Source of the DNA: Nostocales cyanobacterium LEGE 11386
Lineage (GTDB): Bacteria; Cyanobacteriota; Cyanobacteriia; Cyanobacteriales; Nostocaceae
Direction: 5' to 3'
DNA length: 64,000 bases
Assembly (NCBI GenBank): GCA_015207155.1
Contig: JADEXK010000015.1
Location: 33,040-97,039, forward strand
Shown in pieces: positions 10,701 through 19,805 of this stretch. The position numbers and the translations under genes are program-made. Position 1 is the stretch's first letter, and every line of letters starts with the position of its first letter. The notes under the pieces were generated by a model. That model was given only the letters and a program-made list of their open reading frames with translations, searched no databases and was not told where the DNA came from.

Positions 10701-11226
10701 GATGATTAATAGCTTCAGCAATACTTACTAAACGTTGTTGTACCCCTACTTCAAAAATAGACTGAACAATATCAAACCCCAATTCCTGAGAAGTAGGAAT
10801 ATGATTCTCAGCACCAAAAGCATCACCAAGTTTTTCTTGCAACTGTGCAAAAACTAAAGTTGCTCGTTGCAGAAGTTCTTCATGATTAATAGTACTGCCT
10901 GTCAATTCTGTAGTTAATGCTAAACTCAGACATTCATAAGCTTGTAATAAAAGTGATTGTAGTTCATCATCAACTACCACATCTGGATTATACAGAGCCT
11001 GAAACACATCTTCTAAAGAATGAGCTATCATTTGAATTATCTCTAACCCAACATTAGCAGCACCACCTTTGAGTGTATGAGTTGCCCGCATTAAATTATG
11101 AACTTTAGCAATGCTATAAGCTGCTGATAAGCTAAATAATTCTTGTTCAATAATTTGCACCAACTCTGGTGCTTCTGCCAGAAAATATGTATAACCTTGT
11201 TCACGAATTTCAGAGTCTGTAATCAT
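7723..11226 (-). CDS. hybrid CheA-type histidine kinase (PixL/HmpE-like)
   Basis: About 1167 aa, last gene of the phototaxis operon. It takes signal from the receptor and phosphorylates the CheY-type regulators. The N-terminal Hpt domain has the phospho-acceptor His in ATHTLKGGAANVG (about residue 50). A long low-conservation linker follows, then the dimerisation region, an HATPase with LVRNAFDHG and GRGMGLDIV boxes, a CheW-like regulatory domain, and a C-terminal receiver with Asp in SDLEMPRMNG. The reading frame also opens 10 codons upstream at 11256; I prefer ATG at 11226 because MITDSEIREQGY looks like the conserved start of this family. PixL versus a generic CheA is judged from the operon. 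Confidence 0.85.
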   Translation of the reverse strand: MITDSEIREQGYTYFLAEAPELVQIIEQELFSLSAAYSIAKVHNLMRATHTLKGGAANVGLEIIQMIAHSLEDVFQALYNPDVVVDDELQSLLLQAYECLSLALTTELTGSTINHEELLQRATLVFAQLQEKLGDAFGAENHIPTSQELGFDIVQSIFEVGVQQRLVSIAEAINHPPDNDEFKDFLGSQAEVFLGLAESLKLPGWGEIAQTILAALQANPNQVCQIAEIALVDLQQAQKDILAGDRTCGGTPSPDLQKLTTVTVDELSGSTCKFLSHAEAFYKFLTVSGNTKNERIKPTTAKLYLKVIYYIFGWFNHQMQIPQPELNLSLLVPKAEEENQINYITNWLSNFLSFVQDEEDSYSLCLYRHGVILIILLAVAKFQYLSEKTDSYILLIQTLQSQIRALAKEYKNYPPVTAQEKNWLDNPKLRNLLVFKEITDSLLESIWGGETDKIVTTEINEEVNHSLTVNDQVVENILKTEIDAVSDSAIQINEQLEDKLQPQQSKNSRQPVFIRVDVEGLQHLNYLAGELLIHQKRRTLYDEQIQEIFEQLLQRLSRHQATLNQLRDLPIQIQNFSSSSTQNFASVKFDSLEMDVYTEFQMSLHEAIEETLQLQETTESLDLLLRQATQISDKKQTLAFNIIDELVAARMLPLGNVFHRLPQMVKKLGNVYHKLVELKLNGTEVLVDKAIAEKLYDPLLHLVRNAFDHGIELPQVRRERGKPEQGTIEISAYHQGSQTIIEVRDDGQGLNFESIREKAVELNLISNSNSDKSELLDLMFAPGLSTADQVNEISGRGMGLDIVRSQLQALNGFISVQSLPNQGTTFILKIPFSMTTDKLMLIQAGGVVYALLLDNIEKILIPSTQNIREFEGKKVLYWHTGEDETLVNLHQFSDLINYNGSLFNSASLQHTSISSETGVMKNPVLLLRRNQGIFGLEVDQIIGEQELVIRPLGNVIAPPKYIYGCSSLANGNLILVVDGALLLESNEMPAKLEVTALPTAYSLEKKALPMSDYTVSNTPLLAASTNTIEPNNKAPKVILVVDDAISLRQTLSLTLQKSGYQVIQAQNGIEALEQLQHHPDIQVIISDLEMPRMNGFELLGNLRQNPTFAKIPVLVLTSRSAEKHRQLAQELGANAYLTKPYLEHEFLSIVNDLINKEERNLTSLAMV

Positions 11227-11322
11227 AATTGGTGAGTAAGTATTTAATTCATACAATTTTAATTTTTCTTTGTGTCTTTGTGCCTTTGTGTTTTACCACG
11301 AAGACACAAAGATATCTATTTG

Positions 11323-14300
11323 CTAATTGACTTTAAACTGACTAGCAGTTGCTAATAACTCTTGTGCCATCCCTGATAAATCTTGCAAGACGGCAGCAAT
11401 TTCCTGAGATTCAGTGAAAGTCTTGTGAGCAATTTCTGCTACATCTTGCATTGATGCAGTTACCGTTACAGATTGTCCCATTTGTTTTTGAGTTGCTTCG
11501 GTAATTCGCTGGATTAATTGACTAATTTCGGCAGTTGCGGAAACAATGGCGTTCAAGTTTTGGCGGGTTTCACTCACAAAATTTGTACCTTCTACCACTT
11601 GCTGAATGCCTGTTTCCATTGCTACTGCTACTTCACCAGTTTCTGCTTGAATCTCCTGGACTAATTTTTCAATTTCAATGGTTGCTGCTGCTGATTGGCG
11701 AGATAAAGAACGGACTTCATCGGCTACCACTGCAAAGCCTTTACCATATTCACCGGCACGAGTGGCTTCAATAGCTGCATTCAACGCCAGTACGTTGGTT
11801 TGTGTAGCGAAGTTACTAATCAAATTCACCACCTTGGAGATTTTTTGCGAGGATTCGCTGAGGCGCTTAATCTTTTTACTGGTTTGGGCCACGGTTTCAC
11901 GAATCGCTTGGATGGCTTTGACTGTCTGGTTCATCGCTGCATCACCAGACTCGACAGTTTGGTTAGCTTGTTGCACTGCTACCTGCACCAAATCGGCGCT
12001 AGCTACTACAGCTTGGGTAGAGTCCACCATCTGTTGAATTTCGCTTAGGGCTGCGGTAATTTCTTCAGATTGTTGTTTGGCTAAATTCGTCAGTCCTGCT
12101 AGTGAAGCATTGCTACTACTAGAGGTTTGGGCAACTTGTTGGGAAGTTGTTTGTACTTGGATGACAATTTGCCGTAGTGCTTGTAGAGTATTGTTGTAGG
12201 CATCGGCAATTGTACCGAGTTCATCTTCGGTAATTGGTGCGCGTACCGTCAAATCGCCATTCAGCGCTGGTCTCAGCGCTGTTAGCAGTTGAATAGACCG
12301 TTGTTGCAGTAATTCCTTAGCTGCTTTTTCCCGTGCTGCGGCTGCTGCTAATTTAGCTGACTGTGCTTCTAATCGTTGCAAATATTCAGTTTGTTGTAAT
12401 CCTAATCCTAATTGGTCACCAATTCGTGCTAATAAGGTAACTTGCGATTCTTCCCAATTACGAGAGTTGGAATTTTGATAAGCCGCCAACAAACCCCACA
12501 ATTTTTCCCCAGAGAATACAGGAACTATCACATAAGCTTTGACTTCAAATTGCTCTAAAATTTCAATGTGACAGGGAGAATGACCTACTTGATAAATATC
12601 ATGAGCAACAAAGCTTTCACCTTTGACGTATCGACCTCCTTGAGTTTCTTGTAAGTGGGTATCTTCCCAAACGGTTTTGATATCAACACCTACAAGTTTT
12701 ACCCAATTATGACCTACTGATTCAGCGATAAATTCACCACTCCAATCAGGATTGAAGCGAAAAACAGCCACGCGATCGCATCGTAATAATTGGCGGACTT
12801 CTTGAGTAGCTGTTTTGAAAATTTCGTCTACATCTAAGGATTGGCGAATACGGTTGACTATTTTAGTAACAGCTTTTTCTTGTTCAGCTATCTGAGCTAG
12901 TTTCTCAGATTTCACCTGCACTTGTTCGAGATAATCTATTTGTGATTTAGCGAGGCTAAATTGCAAGCCAATCTGAGTTAAAAAGTTGACTTCCCAAGGC
13001 TGCCAATCACGAGTGCCAGAATTTTGATAAGCTGCTAATAAACCCCATAAGTTTTCTCCAAAGAATATCGGCACAATAATATAAGCTTTGGCTTCAAACT
13101 GCTCTAAAATTTCAATGTGGCAGGAAGCAAGACCTCTTGTATAGATATCATTAACGACAAAATTTTCGCCTCTAGCATAGCGACCTCCCTGGGTTTCTTG
13201 TAAGTGGGTATCTTCCCAAACGGTTTTGATATCAGGGCCTACTAGTTTTACCCAGTTATTACCTACCGACTCAGCTATAAATTCGCCACCCCAATCAGAG
13301 TTGAAGCGAAAAACAGCCACGCGATCGCATCGCAGTGATTGGCGAACTTCTTGAGTGGTTGTTTTAAAAATTTCTTCTACGTTTAAAGATTGGCGAATGC
13401 GGTTAACTATTTTAGTAAAAGCCTTTTCTTGTTCGGCAATCTGAATTAGTTGCTCAGATTGCATCTGCATTTGTTCTAAATATTCACCTTGTGAAATAGC
13501 TACACCAAATTGCAAGCCAATCTGAGTTAAAAAACTAATTTCCCAGGGTTGCCATTCACGAGGCCCAGAATTTTGATAAGCTGCCAATAAACCCCATAAT
13601 TGCTCTCCAGAAAAAATAGGAACAATTATATAAGCTTTCATTTCAAACTGTTCTAAAATATCAATGTGGCATTGAGCATGACCCACCTGATAAATGTCAT
13701 TAACTGCAAAGCTTTCACCCTTAGCATAACGACCTCCCTGGGTTTCTTGTAAATGAGTATCTTCCCAGACCATTTTAAAATCTGGTGTGACCATTTTCAC
13801 CCAATTATTACCCACTGACTCAGCTACAAATTCACCACTCCAATCAGGTTTGAAGCGGTAAACACCGACGCGATCGCATCGCAACAATTGACGAATTTCT
13901 TGAGTGGTTGTTTGAAAAATTTTATCGACATTTGAGATCCGCAGAATCTTATCGATGACTTTGGCGACAGATTTTTTAGCTAGTGTTTGCTGTTGTAATT
14001 CTTTTTGGAATTCAAATTTTTGCAATCTGTAAGTTAGTTCTGTTGTAATTTGAGATAATAAAGTAATTTCTCCTTCCTGCCACTGGCATGGTGCAGCACA
14101 ATTATTGATTGCTAATAATCCCCAAACTTTACCCTCTACTAAAATCGGTAAACTTAAACTAGCTTTGACTTGAAATTTATCCAGTAACTGTTTTTGATGG
14201 GGGGTAATTTGTCTTTGATTGATATCATCAATTGCTACAGGTTCTATATAATCTTGGCTAGTATATAAACCAAAAAGAATCCCTGGCAAATGTTCACTGA

Positions 14301-14640
14301 GAGTAGGTGTCCAACCTAGGGTGCGAGATTCTGCTAAAACTGTACCAGAGTCAAGAGTAGTAAAGCGATAAATCAACGCGCGATCGCAACTAACTTTCTC
14401 CCTGATTTGGGCAACAGTAACTTTAAGTAATGTATCCACATCTAAGGCTTGACGCATCTGAGTTGTAATTGCTTGCAACTGCTGTCGCCAAATTTTAAAT
14501 TCCTGAGAAATTGCATTTAATTCAGATATAGCATCGCTAGTAATATTGGCTATTTTATTACCGCCATTCTGATTTTCTAAAGATGCTAAATCAGTAACTA
14601 TAGGCTCGTTTTCGTGGCTATTTTGATATGCAATCGTCAT
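11323..14640 (-). CDS. pixJ: cyanobacteriochrome phototaxis receptor, four GAF domains + MCP
   Basis: 1105 aa chemoreceptor matching the AnPixJ plan. GAF1 (about 58-205) lacks a bilin cysteine. GAF2, GAF3 and GAF4 each carry [14 protein letters not shown] followed exactly 32 residues later by Cys-His: W292/C324, W475/C507 and W658/C690. Trp-x-Asp and Cys-His are the chromophore contacts described for the red/green photosensor AnPixJg2, so all three probably bind phycocyanobilin. A HAMP-like linker (about 785-840) and a methyl-accepting signalling domain with the hairpin tip [28 protein letters not shown] complete it. No transmembrane segment is evident, so it should be cytoplasmic or membrane-associated through partners. 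Confidence 0.92.
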   Translation of the reverse strand: MTIAYQNSHENEPIVTDLASLENQNGGNKIANITSDAISELNAISQEFKIWRQQLQAITTQMRQALDVDTLLKVTVAQIREKVSCDRALIYRFTTLDSGTVLAESRTLGWTPTLSEHLPGILFGLYTSQDYIEPVAIDDINQRQITPHQKQLLDKFQVKASLSLPILVEGKVWGLLAINNCAAPCQWQEGEITLLSQITTELTYRLQKFEFQKELQQQTLAKKSVAKVIDKILRISNVDKIFQTTTQEIRQLLRCDRVGVYRFKPDWSGEFVAESVGNNWVKMVTPDFKMVWEDTHLQETQGGRYAKGESFAVNDIYQVGHAQCHIDILEQFEMKAYIIVPIFSGEQLWGLLAAYQNSGPREWQPWEISFLTQIGLQFGVAISQGEYLEQMQMQSEQLIQIAEQEKAFTKIVNRIRQSLNVEEIFKTTTQEVRQSLRCDRVAVFRFNSDWGGEFIAESVGNNWVKLVGPDIKTVWEDTHLQETQGGRYARGENFVVNDIYTRGLASCHIEILEQFEAKAYIIVPIFFGENLWGLLAAYQNSGTRDWQPWEVNFLTQIGLQFSLAKSQIDYLEQVQVKSEKLAQIAEQEKAVTKIVNRIRQSLDVDEIFKTATQEVRQLLRCDRVAVFRFNPDWSGEFIAESVGHNWVKLVGVDIKTVWEDTHLQETQGGRYVKGESFVAHDIYQVGHSPCHIEILEQFEVKAYVIVPVFSGEKLWGLLAAYQNSNSRNWEESQVTLLARIGDQLGLGLQQTEYLQRLEAQSAKLAAAAAREKAAKELLQQRSIQLLTALRPALNGDLTVRAPITEDELGTIADAYNNTLQALRQIVIQVQTTSQQVAQTSSSSNASLAGLTNLAKQQSEEITAALSEIQQMVDSTQAVVASADLVQVAVQQANQTVESGDAAMNQTVKAIQAIRETVAQTSKKIKRLSESSQKISKVVNLISNFATQTNVLALNAAIEATRAGEYGKGFAVVADEVRSLSRQSAAATIEIEKLVQEIQAETGEVAVAMETGIQQVVEGTNFVSETRQNLNAIVSATAEISQLIQRITEATQKQMGQSVTVTASMQDVAEIAHKTFTESQEIAAVLQDLSGMAQELLATASQFKVN

Positions 14641-14703
14641 TTTGAAAACCCTCGATAATTGTTAGTACTCAAGTAATAAAAACTAGCTATTGAGCAATGA
14701 TAC

Positions 14704-15177
14704 TCAATTATTAACAGTCCACATCGGAGATTGAATAATCGCTGTAGCATCCAAATTTAATATCATCTCTTCAGCACTATTAATAAAGTATCCCTGCAAG
14801 AAAGGTGACATTGCTGGATAAAATAACTCAGCAGAAGGAGGTTTAACTTGATTGGTATCCAGCCACTCAATATCCATAAGTTGTCGCACCAATAAACCTA
14901 AATTTTTTCCCTCTTTTTGCAGTACAATTGCCATCATGTTTGAGAGGAAATTTGCTTTTTGTAAAAGTGGTGGATAACCCAGCATCGCTTCTAAATCAAC
15001 TAACCAAAGCATCTCGCCACGCCAGTTGTAAATACCCAAAACGCAACTAGGCATTTGAGGAACACCACATATATCCGCCAATGACACTTGAAAAACTTCT
15101 GTAATGTGCTGTAAAGCAATCACGGCTGTATCCCTTGTTCCCAAGTTCAAACTTAAAAATTTTTGTCTGTTAGCCAA
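14704..15177 (-). CDS. CheW-like adaptor protein (PixI-like)
   Basis: 157 aa single CheW domain, which bridges the receptor hairpin tip to the CheA kinase. The family pattern is visible in the mid-protein segment VLGIYNWRGEMLWLVDLEAMLG and the later LGLLVRQLMDIEWL. It lies 63 bp before pixJ and 73 bp after the CheY-type gene, all on the minus strand, so one polycistronic message is likely. It has no extra domains. The pix name follows from synteny with phototaxis operons, not from sequence alone. Confidence 0.85.
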   Translation of the reverse strand: MANRQKFLSLNLGTRDTAVIALQHITEVFQVSLADICGVPQMPSCVLGIYNWRGEMLWLVDLEAMLGYPPLLQKANFLSNMMAIVLQKEGKNLGLLVRQLMDIEWLDTNQVKPPSAELFYPAMSPFLQGYFINSAEEMILNLDATAIIQSPMWTVNN

Positions 15178-15250
15178 TGTTATTTGTCCTTTGATTGCAA
15201 TTATTGGAATCGTTAATAAATTACCAATTTATAATCAATTGCACACAATT

Positions 15251-15613
15251 CTATTTGAGTAGTTCCTTGAGAGTAACTACTAATTCTTCTCGATCTATTG
15301 GCTTAGAAAGATAAGCTGCTGCACCTAGCATATTTCCCCAAATTTTATCTACATCACTATTTTTAGTTGAGCAAAAAACTACAGGAATTTTGCTAGTGTC
15401 AGGGTTAGTTTTCAGTTCCCGACAAATTTCAAATCCGCTTTTACCAGGTAAAATGACATCAAGAAATATCAAATCTGGTTTGTTTCCGTCTATTTTGACC
15501 TGAACCTCTTCACTACTTGTGGCGCTAATCACAGAATAGCCTGCTTGCTGCAAGTAACGACTGAGGATTTCCAAATCGGTCAAACCATCTTCAACTACTA
15601 AAACAGTGTTCAT
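15251..15613 (-). CDS. CheY-like response regulator (PixH-like)
   Basis: A stand-alone receiver domain of 120 aa. Visible residues are the acidic pair in VVEDG, the phospho-acceptor Asp in DLIFLDVILPGKSG, Ser/Thr in VFCSTKN and Lys in LSKPIDR. The preferred start is ATG at 15613 with aggtga 5 bases upstream; a GTG three codons earlier overlaps that site. It probably receives phosphate from the CheA encoded downstream and acts on the type IV pilus motor, as for PixH/PilH proteins. Confidence 0.88.
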   Translation of the reverse strand: MNTVLVVEDGLTDLEILSRYLQQAGYSVISATSSEEVQVKIDGNKPDLIFLDVILPGKSGFEICRELKTNPDTSKIPVVFCSTKNSDVDKIWGNMLGAAAYLSKPIDREELVVTLKELLK

Positions 15614-15898
15614 GACAATCACCTGTTAAATTCTTTGATAAAGCAAACTAAAATGTATGTCTAAATGAGACAAATACAGGAGTAAAGTTTGACTTTTATT
15701 TTTCATTTTGATATTTGGTTTATAACTTTTTCATTGTTTTTTTTAATCTCCAAAGATCACTTTATTAACCCTACGGAAAGTTGAGGCTAAAGTTAATAAG
15801 CCTAAATGCAAGTCTAATTTTGTAAGTGATGCTTGAGAAGTTATCTAAAAAAGAAAGAAAAAATTAAAGCAACTAATCAAAAATTGATGACTAATGCC

Positions 15899-17110
15899 TT
15901 AATGACAAACCTTTAAATGAGATTGATGTGGTCTACTTTTAACTTGAGGTTGAGGCTGTACAGGTAAATACTTACGTACTACACTCATTACCTTATCGGC
16001 TGACACGGGTTTAGTGAGAAAATCCGTGGAACCAACCACCTTAGCGCGGACTCTATCCAAAAGACCATCGTTGCCCGTTAAGATGATCACAGGTGTATTG
16101 GCAAAGGCAGAAATCCGGCGTAACTGAGTGCAGATTTCGTAGCCACTGGCGATCGGCATCATCAAATCTAAAAAAATCAGATCTGGCTTATCTTGAATGA
16201 GGGTTGGTAAAGCTTGTACAGCATCTTCAATCTTGATAAATCTCAGTCCGTGTGAGGTAATAATTTCCTCTAGCATTTTACAAACCTGAGGGCTATCATC
16301 TACGCAAGCTATCAGTGGCGCATTTGATTTCTTGGGTTGTGTGGAAATAGGATTTATTTTGACTTGCACAACTGACAAAGGCAAATCAGGTACTTCCACC
16401 AGTTCAATAATGCCTTTGAGAATATAGGGAAGCAATGAACGAGTGATAGGCACAATACTCTGCTTCATTTTTGCAGCTAAATCTCGCAAAGTATACTTGC
16501 CGTTGATCAAACTCACAAAGTTTTTATAGACAGATGCACTGACTTGCTGTTGGAGTTGTTCAGGTTTTCGCAGGACTGGTGCTAAATCAGGAGAAAAATT
16601 TGCCAAACCAGCTTCTGACCAAATCTTCCATGAGTCTTGCATCTGCTTCATAGACACATTTGCACTCGTGAAACTCATTGGTGTTTCTAAGATCACTTCT
16701 TGGCTGCGATCGCAACTAGCAGAGACAAAATCCGTTTGCTGGGCTAAGTCAAACAACAGTTCTGCTATTGTATTCTCCACAATAGCGTGAATTTGTTCTC
16801 GTTGAATTATCTGTTTTTTATACAGAATTTCCAGAAGGCGATAATCCCAATAATCTATTGAGATGTCGTGACTGCGTAATTGCATTTTATCCACATCAAT
16901 CTGAGGACAATATTGCGCTATATTTCGCCGCCAGCGCCGGAAAGAATGAGTTCCTCCTGTTGCCCAAACCATCCGTCCTAGGCGATAATAAAAAGTCCAT
17001 TGGTGTCCCTTTAAACTTTTTATTTTTAAAGAGCCATTGTATTGCAGTTGAGTACAAGTTTTAAACTCATTCAGAATGTTATTCGATATTATCAGTTCCG
17101 GGTGGGTCAT
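15899..17110 (-). CDS. PatA-like response regulator (PATAN domain + receiver; PixG-like)
   Basis: 403 aa, first gene of the phototaxis operon. The N-terminal 250 residues follow the cyanobacterial PatA/PATAN (DUF4388-type) pattern, including LKGHQWTFYYRLGRMVWATGG and FVSLINGKYTLRDLAAKM. The C-terminal receiver has paired Asp in CVDDSPQ, acceptor Asp in DLIFLDLMMP, Thr in ILTGND and Lys in LTKPVS. The protein ends with a basic tail. PatA-type regulators open most cyanobacterial pix/pil chemotaxis operons and have been linked to pilus-motor control and cell polarity. Upstream lies a 763-bp gene-free stretch, the probable operon promoter. Confidence 0.85.
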   Translation of the reverse strand: MTHPELIISNNILNEFKTCTQLQYNGSLKIKSLKGHQWTFYYRLGRMVWATGGTHSFRRWRRNIAQYCPQIDVDKMQLRSHDISIDYWDYRLLEILYKKQIIQREQIHAIVENTIAELLFDLAQQTDFVSASCDRSQEVILETPMSFTSANVSMKQMQDSWKIWSEAGLANFSPDLAPVLRKPEQLQQQVSASVYKNFVSLINGKYTLRDLAAKMKQSIVPITRSLLPYILKGIIELVEVPDLPLSVVQVKINPISTQPKKSNAPLIACVDDSPQVCKMLEEIITSHGLRFIKIEDAVQALPTLIQDKPDLIFLDLMMPIASGYEICTQLRRISAFANTPVIILTGNDGLLDRVRAKVVGSTDFLTKPVSADKVMSVVRKYLPVQPQPQVKSRPHQSHLKVCH

Positions 17111-17873
17111 ACTTTGTTCCTTTGATTAACAAATCAGCCCTTTAAATACCCAAACTAGCTATATAGCAGTCGGCAAGCATCTCAATGATCAAGAATATAT
17201 TTGGCACACTAATTTACATAGCTGCCTATTTGTTCTGTATGTATTGCTCTATAACATTCGTCAGTCAAGATTAAAAGATTAAGGGAGGTAGCAAGACGGC
17301 AAAAGTAGCTGTATTTAAGTATCTAATATAAAATTACTTTTTAGCTTATTCTACTCCCATTTAATGTTTTACCTCTCGAGTGGGATTGCTATATTTCAAT
17401 ATTAAAATGCTTTGAGTAATGATCTATTATCTTAAAGAGTTTTAGCCTGAATGATATCCGTATAAGTTCTGATTTCTAATTTAAAAAAATAGTAAATCTT
17501 AGTTAATTTTGATGTTTTCTGATACTTTTTCTAAGTGTTAAATATTATATATAGATTTTATATTTCTTAATATTAAATTTGGATAATGATGAATCTAGAA
17601 AATAGCCTCCTGTTAATTTCATCCAACTAATTAATGTACTTACTATTAGGACTTACGCAAAAACTCTCTCAAACTCTTATTTTTTCGTGTACTTCTCTTC
17701 GAGACGCTGTGCGAACGCGTCTTCGCGGTTCGTTTTCCCATTACCTGTGCGTAAGTCCTGACTATTTATAGCTGTGTGAGCTTTCAGAATTTATTTTCAT
17801 AATTATTATATATTTTGATAAAAATTGATTGATAATGTTTTCAGTTTCTAGTCAACAATTCTAGGAATTTGCG
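17111..17873. other. 763-bp intergenic region between the pix operon and a nucleotidyltransferase gene
   Basis: It is AT-rich, with no ORF that looks real. It should contain the promoter of the minus-strand phototaxis operon near its left edge and that of the plus-strand gene at 17874. I could not pick out convincing -10/-35 boxes. A MITE occupies 17648-17759. Confidence 0.5.
17648..17759. repeat. MITE family B (aggacttacgca ends), copy 1
   Basis: Perfect 12-bp terminal inverted repeats: aggacttacgca (17648-17659) and tgcgtaagtcct (17748-17759). The body is an actctctcaaactc tract, then a G/C-rich palindromic block (about 17699-17731) that seems to be a separate short repeat inserted in the middle. 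A second, more degraded copy lies at 24312-24448. Confidence 0.8.
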
Positions 17874-18410
17874 ATGAATAGTCATGCTCGCTTACAAATA
17901 ATCTTAGCTAATACACCTGTTGACACTGTATTACCGGCGATCGCCCAACTCAACTTGCCTAACTGGTGGTTAGCAGGGGGTGCAGTGCGAAACACAGTTT
18001 GGCATTCAATATTTGGTCAAAAATGTGGGTTATTCATCAAAGATTTTGATATTGCCTTCTTTGATGAATCGGGAAATCGTTCCCAGGAATTAGCAGCCAA
18101 GGCACACTTAACAGAACAATTTCCCAATCATCAATTTGATGTCAAAAATCAAGCTAGTTTTGCCCGTTGGCGTTCTGGCAGCAGACTCTACACTAGTACA
18201 GAAGATGGCATTCAAGATTGGCTGCACACTGCTACGGCTGTAGGTGTACGACTAGATTCTCAAGGACAATGGCAATTTTTCACCCCTTATGGATTAGATG
18301 ACTTATTTGGTGGCGTTATTCGACCTACTCCAGTACATATTAATAATCCAGATGCTCATAATAAAGCATCTGAGTTTTTATCTAAATGCCCTTATCTGCG
18401 GTTGATATAG
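17874..18410 (+). CDS. nucleotidyltransferase-family protein (NTP_transf_6/DUF925-like)
   Basis: 178 aa. The LAGGAVRNTVW segment (about residues 36-46) followed by KDFDIAFFD (about 59-67) gives the Gly-Gly-x-x-Arg and Asp-x-Asp arrangement of the pol-beta-like nucleotidyltransferase fold. A conserved-looking C-terminal stretch FFTPYGLDDLFGGVIRPTP follows. The substrate is unknown. The gene is monocistronic, with a MITE immediately downstream. Confidence 0.7.
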   Translation: MNSHARLQIILANTPVDTVLPAIAQLNLPNWWLAGGAVRNTVWHSIFGQKCGLFIKDFDIAFFDESGNRSQELAAKAHLTEQFPNHQFDVKNQASFARWRSGSRLYTSTEDGIQDWLHTATAVGVRLDSQGQWQFFTPYGLDDLFGGVIRPTPVHINNPDAHNKASEFLSKCPYLRLI

Positions 18411-18453
18411 CAATTTGGAATGGGGAATAGTGCCAAATCCTAAATGGTAAGTA

Positions 18454-18554
18454 GTAAGATTTAATAAAATAGAAGTTCGTAGTCAACGGCTCTAGCCCTG
18501 GAAAACCTTGTAAGAAAGCGATAAATCGCTCACTACGAACAAAATTTATCTTAC
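18454..18554. repeat. MITE family C, copy 1 (inverted relative to copy 2)
   Basis: 101 bp with ends gtaagat / atcttac. It contains gttcgtagtcaacggctctagccc and gataaatcgctcactacgaac arms. Its reverse complement matches 42257-42358 nearly throughout, so it is an inverted copy 24 kb away. It lies between convergent genes. Confidence 0.8.
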
Positions 18555-18573
18555 ATTTAATTATGTTTACTTA

Positions 18574-18975
18574 TTATCCATTTTTCTGCTTGATGCGTGA
18601 GTAGAGAAGTTCGCGATCGCTTTTGGGATCAACGATTAAGCAGCGATTCCTGAAAATAACAGCAACACGCCCATTGGGACAAACTCCTAAACAACTGGTG
18701 CTAACCACCCGAAATTCACCCCACAATCCCTCAAATTTTAAACGCGTTTTTAGCCAATTTTGTAATTCTTCGGCAGCAGTTGCACCTCTATTTGGCAACT
18801 CTGTGGCACACTGTGAACACACAAACACCAAACCAGATTCCCACCTCGGCGAAACGGCAGGAATGGCCGGAACTGACGGACGAGAACTTGAGGGGGAAGA
18901 CAGTAGAGAATTGGGTGAAAACTGCTTGATGATGCTTTGAATCAGTGTCTTGATCCGCTTGATCAGTTTTTTCAT
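18574..18975 (-). CDS. thioredoxin-like [2Fe-2S] ferredoxin-domain protein
   Basis: 133 aa. A basic N-terminus (MKKLIKRIKTLIQ) and a Ser/Pro-rich linker to about residue 48 precede a small domain with four cysteines in the order VCSQCA ... STSCLGVCPNGRVAVI. That C-x2-C plus C-x3-C spacing fits the thioredoxin-like 2Fe-2S ferredoxins, which are electron carriers with an unsettled role in cyanobacteria. The N-terminal basic helix might associate with membranes. The partner reductase is unknown. Confidence 0.7.
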   Translation of the reverse strand: MKKLIKRIKTLIQSIIKQFSPNSLLSSPSSSRPSVPAIPAVSPRWESGLVFVCSQCATELPNRGATAAEELQNWLKTRLKFEGLWGEFRVVSTSCLGVCPNGRVAVIFRNRCLIVDPKSDRELLYSRIKQKNG

Positions 18976-19053
18976 GGAGGTGTTGCCTAGCTATATCTGA
19001 CAGCATCGCGTAAATTTTTCATCTATTCTGTTCTGGCAGATCATGCACTTGAT

Positions 19054-19722
19054 TCAATTTTGCTGCAAGTATGCAACTAACTGTTCCCCGGCATTGTCAA
19101 TGTGTCGTTTCAGTAACCGGACAGCCGCTTTAGTATCTTGCTGCCGACAAGCATCCAGAATTTGATAGTGTTCTTTTTGGGAACGTTCTTGATAATCCAT
19201 TTGTACCATCTGCACACGGACGTAGCGATCGCAATTGATGTGCAAATTTTTAATCATCGTCAGCAATCGCGGACGTTCGGCACTTGCGTAGAGTGTGGCG
19301 TGAAATTCCCAGTTGAGTTTTGCTAAATCACCTGCATCGGCGGTTTGGTTGCTGGTTTCCAAAATTACTGAGGCTTTTTCTAGATCTAATTCTTTTAACT
19401 TGGGTATTGCTAACTGCATCGCTTTCACTTCCAAGGCGCTGCGAATTTCGCAGATTTCTTGCGCTGCGGCGGCTGTTAACACCGAAACCATGGCACCGCG
19501 ATTGAGATGCAGGGTCACCAGTCCTTCTGCTTCTAGCTGCTTGAGTGCTTCTCGTACAGGAATGCGGCTAACACCAAACTGAGTAGCGATTTCATCCTGT
19601 CGGAGAGATTGTCCTTCCTGAAAAATCCCCTGCATAATTGCTTCTCGCAATGCATCAGCAATTAAATCTGGGGTACTGCGTTGTTTTTGCAGCACGTTGG
19701 CTGCTAAGTCATTTAAGTTCAT
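19054..19722 (-). CDS. GntR-family transcriptional regulator (FadR/FCD subfamily)
   Basis: 222 aa. The N-terminal winged helix includes LRQDEIATQFGVSRIPVREALKQLEAEGLV (about residues 40-70). The C-terminal all-helical FCD domain has an Asp/His set for metal or small-acid binding (NWEFHATLY, CRQQD..LLKRHI). Such proteins usually repress neighbouring catabolic or biosynthetic genes and are released by an organic-acid ligand. It is transcribed divergently from leuA with 83 bp between, and two GTATAC palindromes lie in that gap. A leucine-pathway ligand such as 2-isopropylmalate or a 2-oxo acid is a plausible guess. Confidence 0.85.
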   Translation of the reverse strand: MNLNDLAANVLQKQRSTPDLIADALREAIMQGIFQEGQSLRQDEIATQFGVSRIPVREALKQLEAEGLVTLHLNRGAMVSVLTAAAAQEICEIRSALEVKAMQLAIPKLKELDLEKASVILETSNQTADAGDLAKLNWEFHATLYASAERPRLLTMIKNLHINCDRYVRVQMVQMDYQERSQKEHYQILDACRQQDTKAAVRLLKRHIDNAGEQLVAYLQQN

Positions 19723-19730
19723 AATTTATA

Positions 19731-19754
19731 TTGTATACAAAAAATCGTATACAA
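19731..19754. promoter_or_regulatory. tandem GTATAC palindromes, probable GntR operators
   Basis: ttgtatacaa (19731-19740) and tcgtatacaa (19745-19754) sit side by side, centres 14 bp apart, just upstream of the GntR start and about 52 bp before leuA. FCD-type GntR dimers commonly bind short palindromes with a GT..AC core, so these are the best candidates for its operator. The position suits autorepression and control of leuA. Confidence 0.6.
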
Positions 19755-19805
19755 TATCCAAAGTAGTCTTGACTGACAATTTTTGTAATCCTACGGGAGA
19801 CAGTT

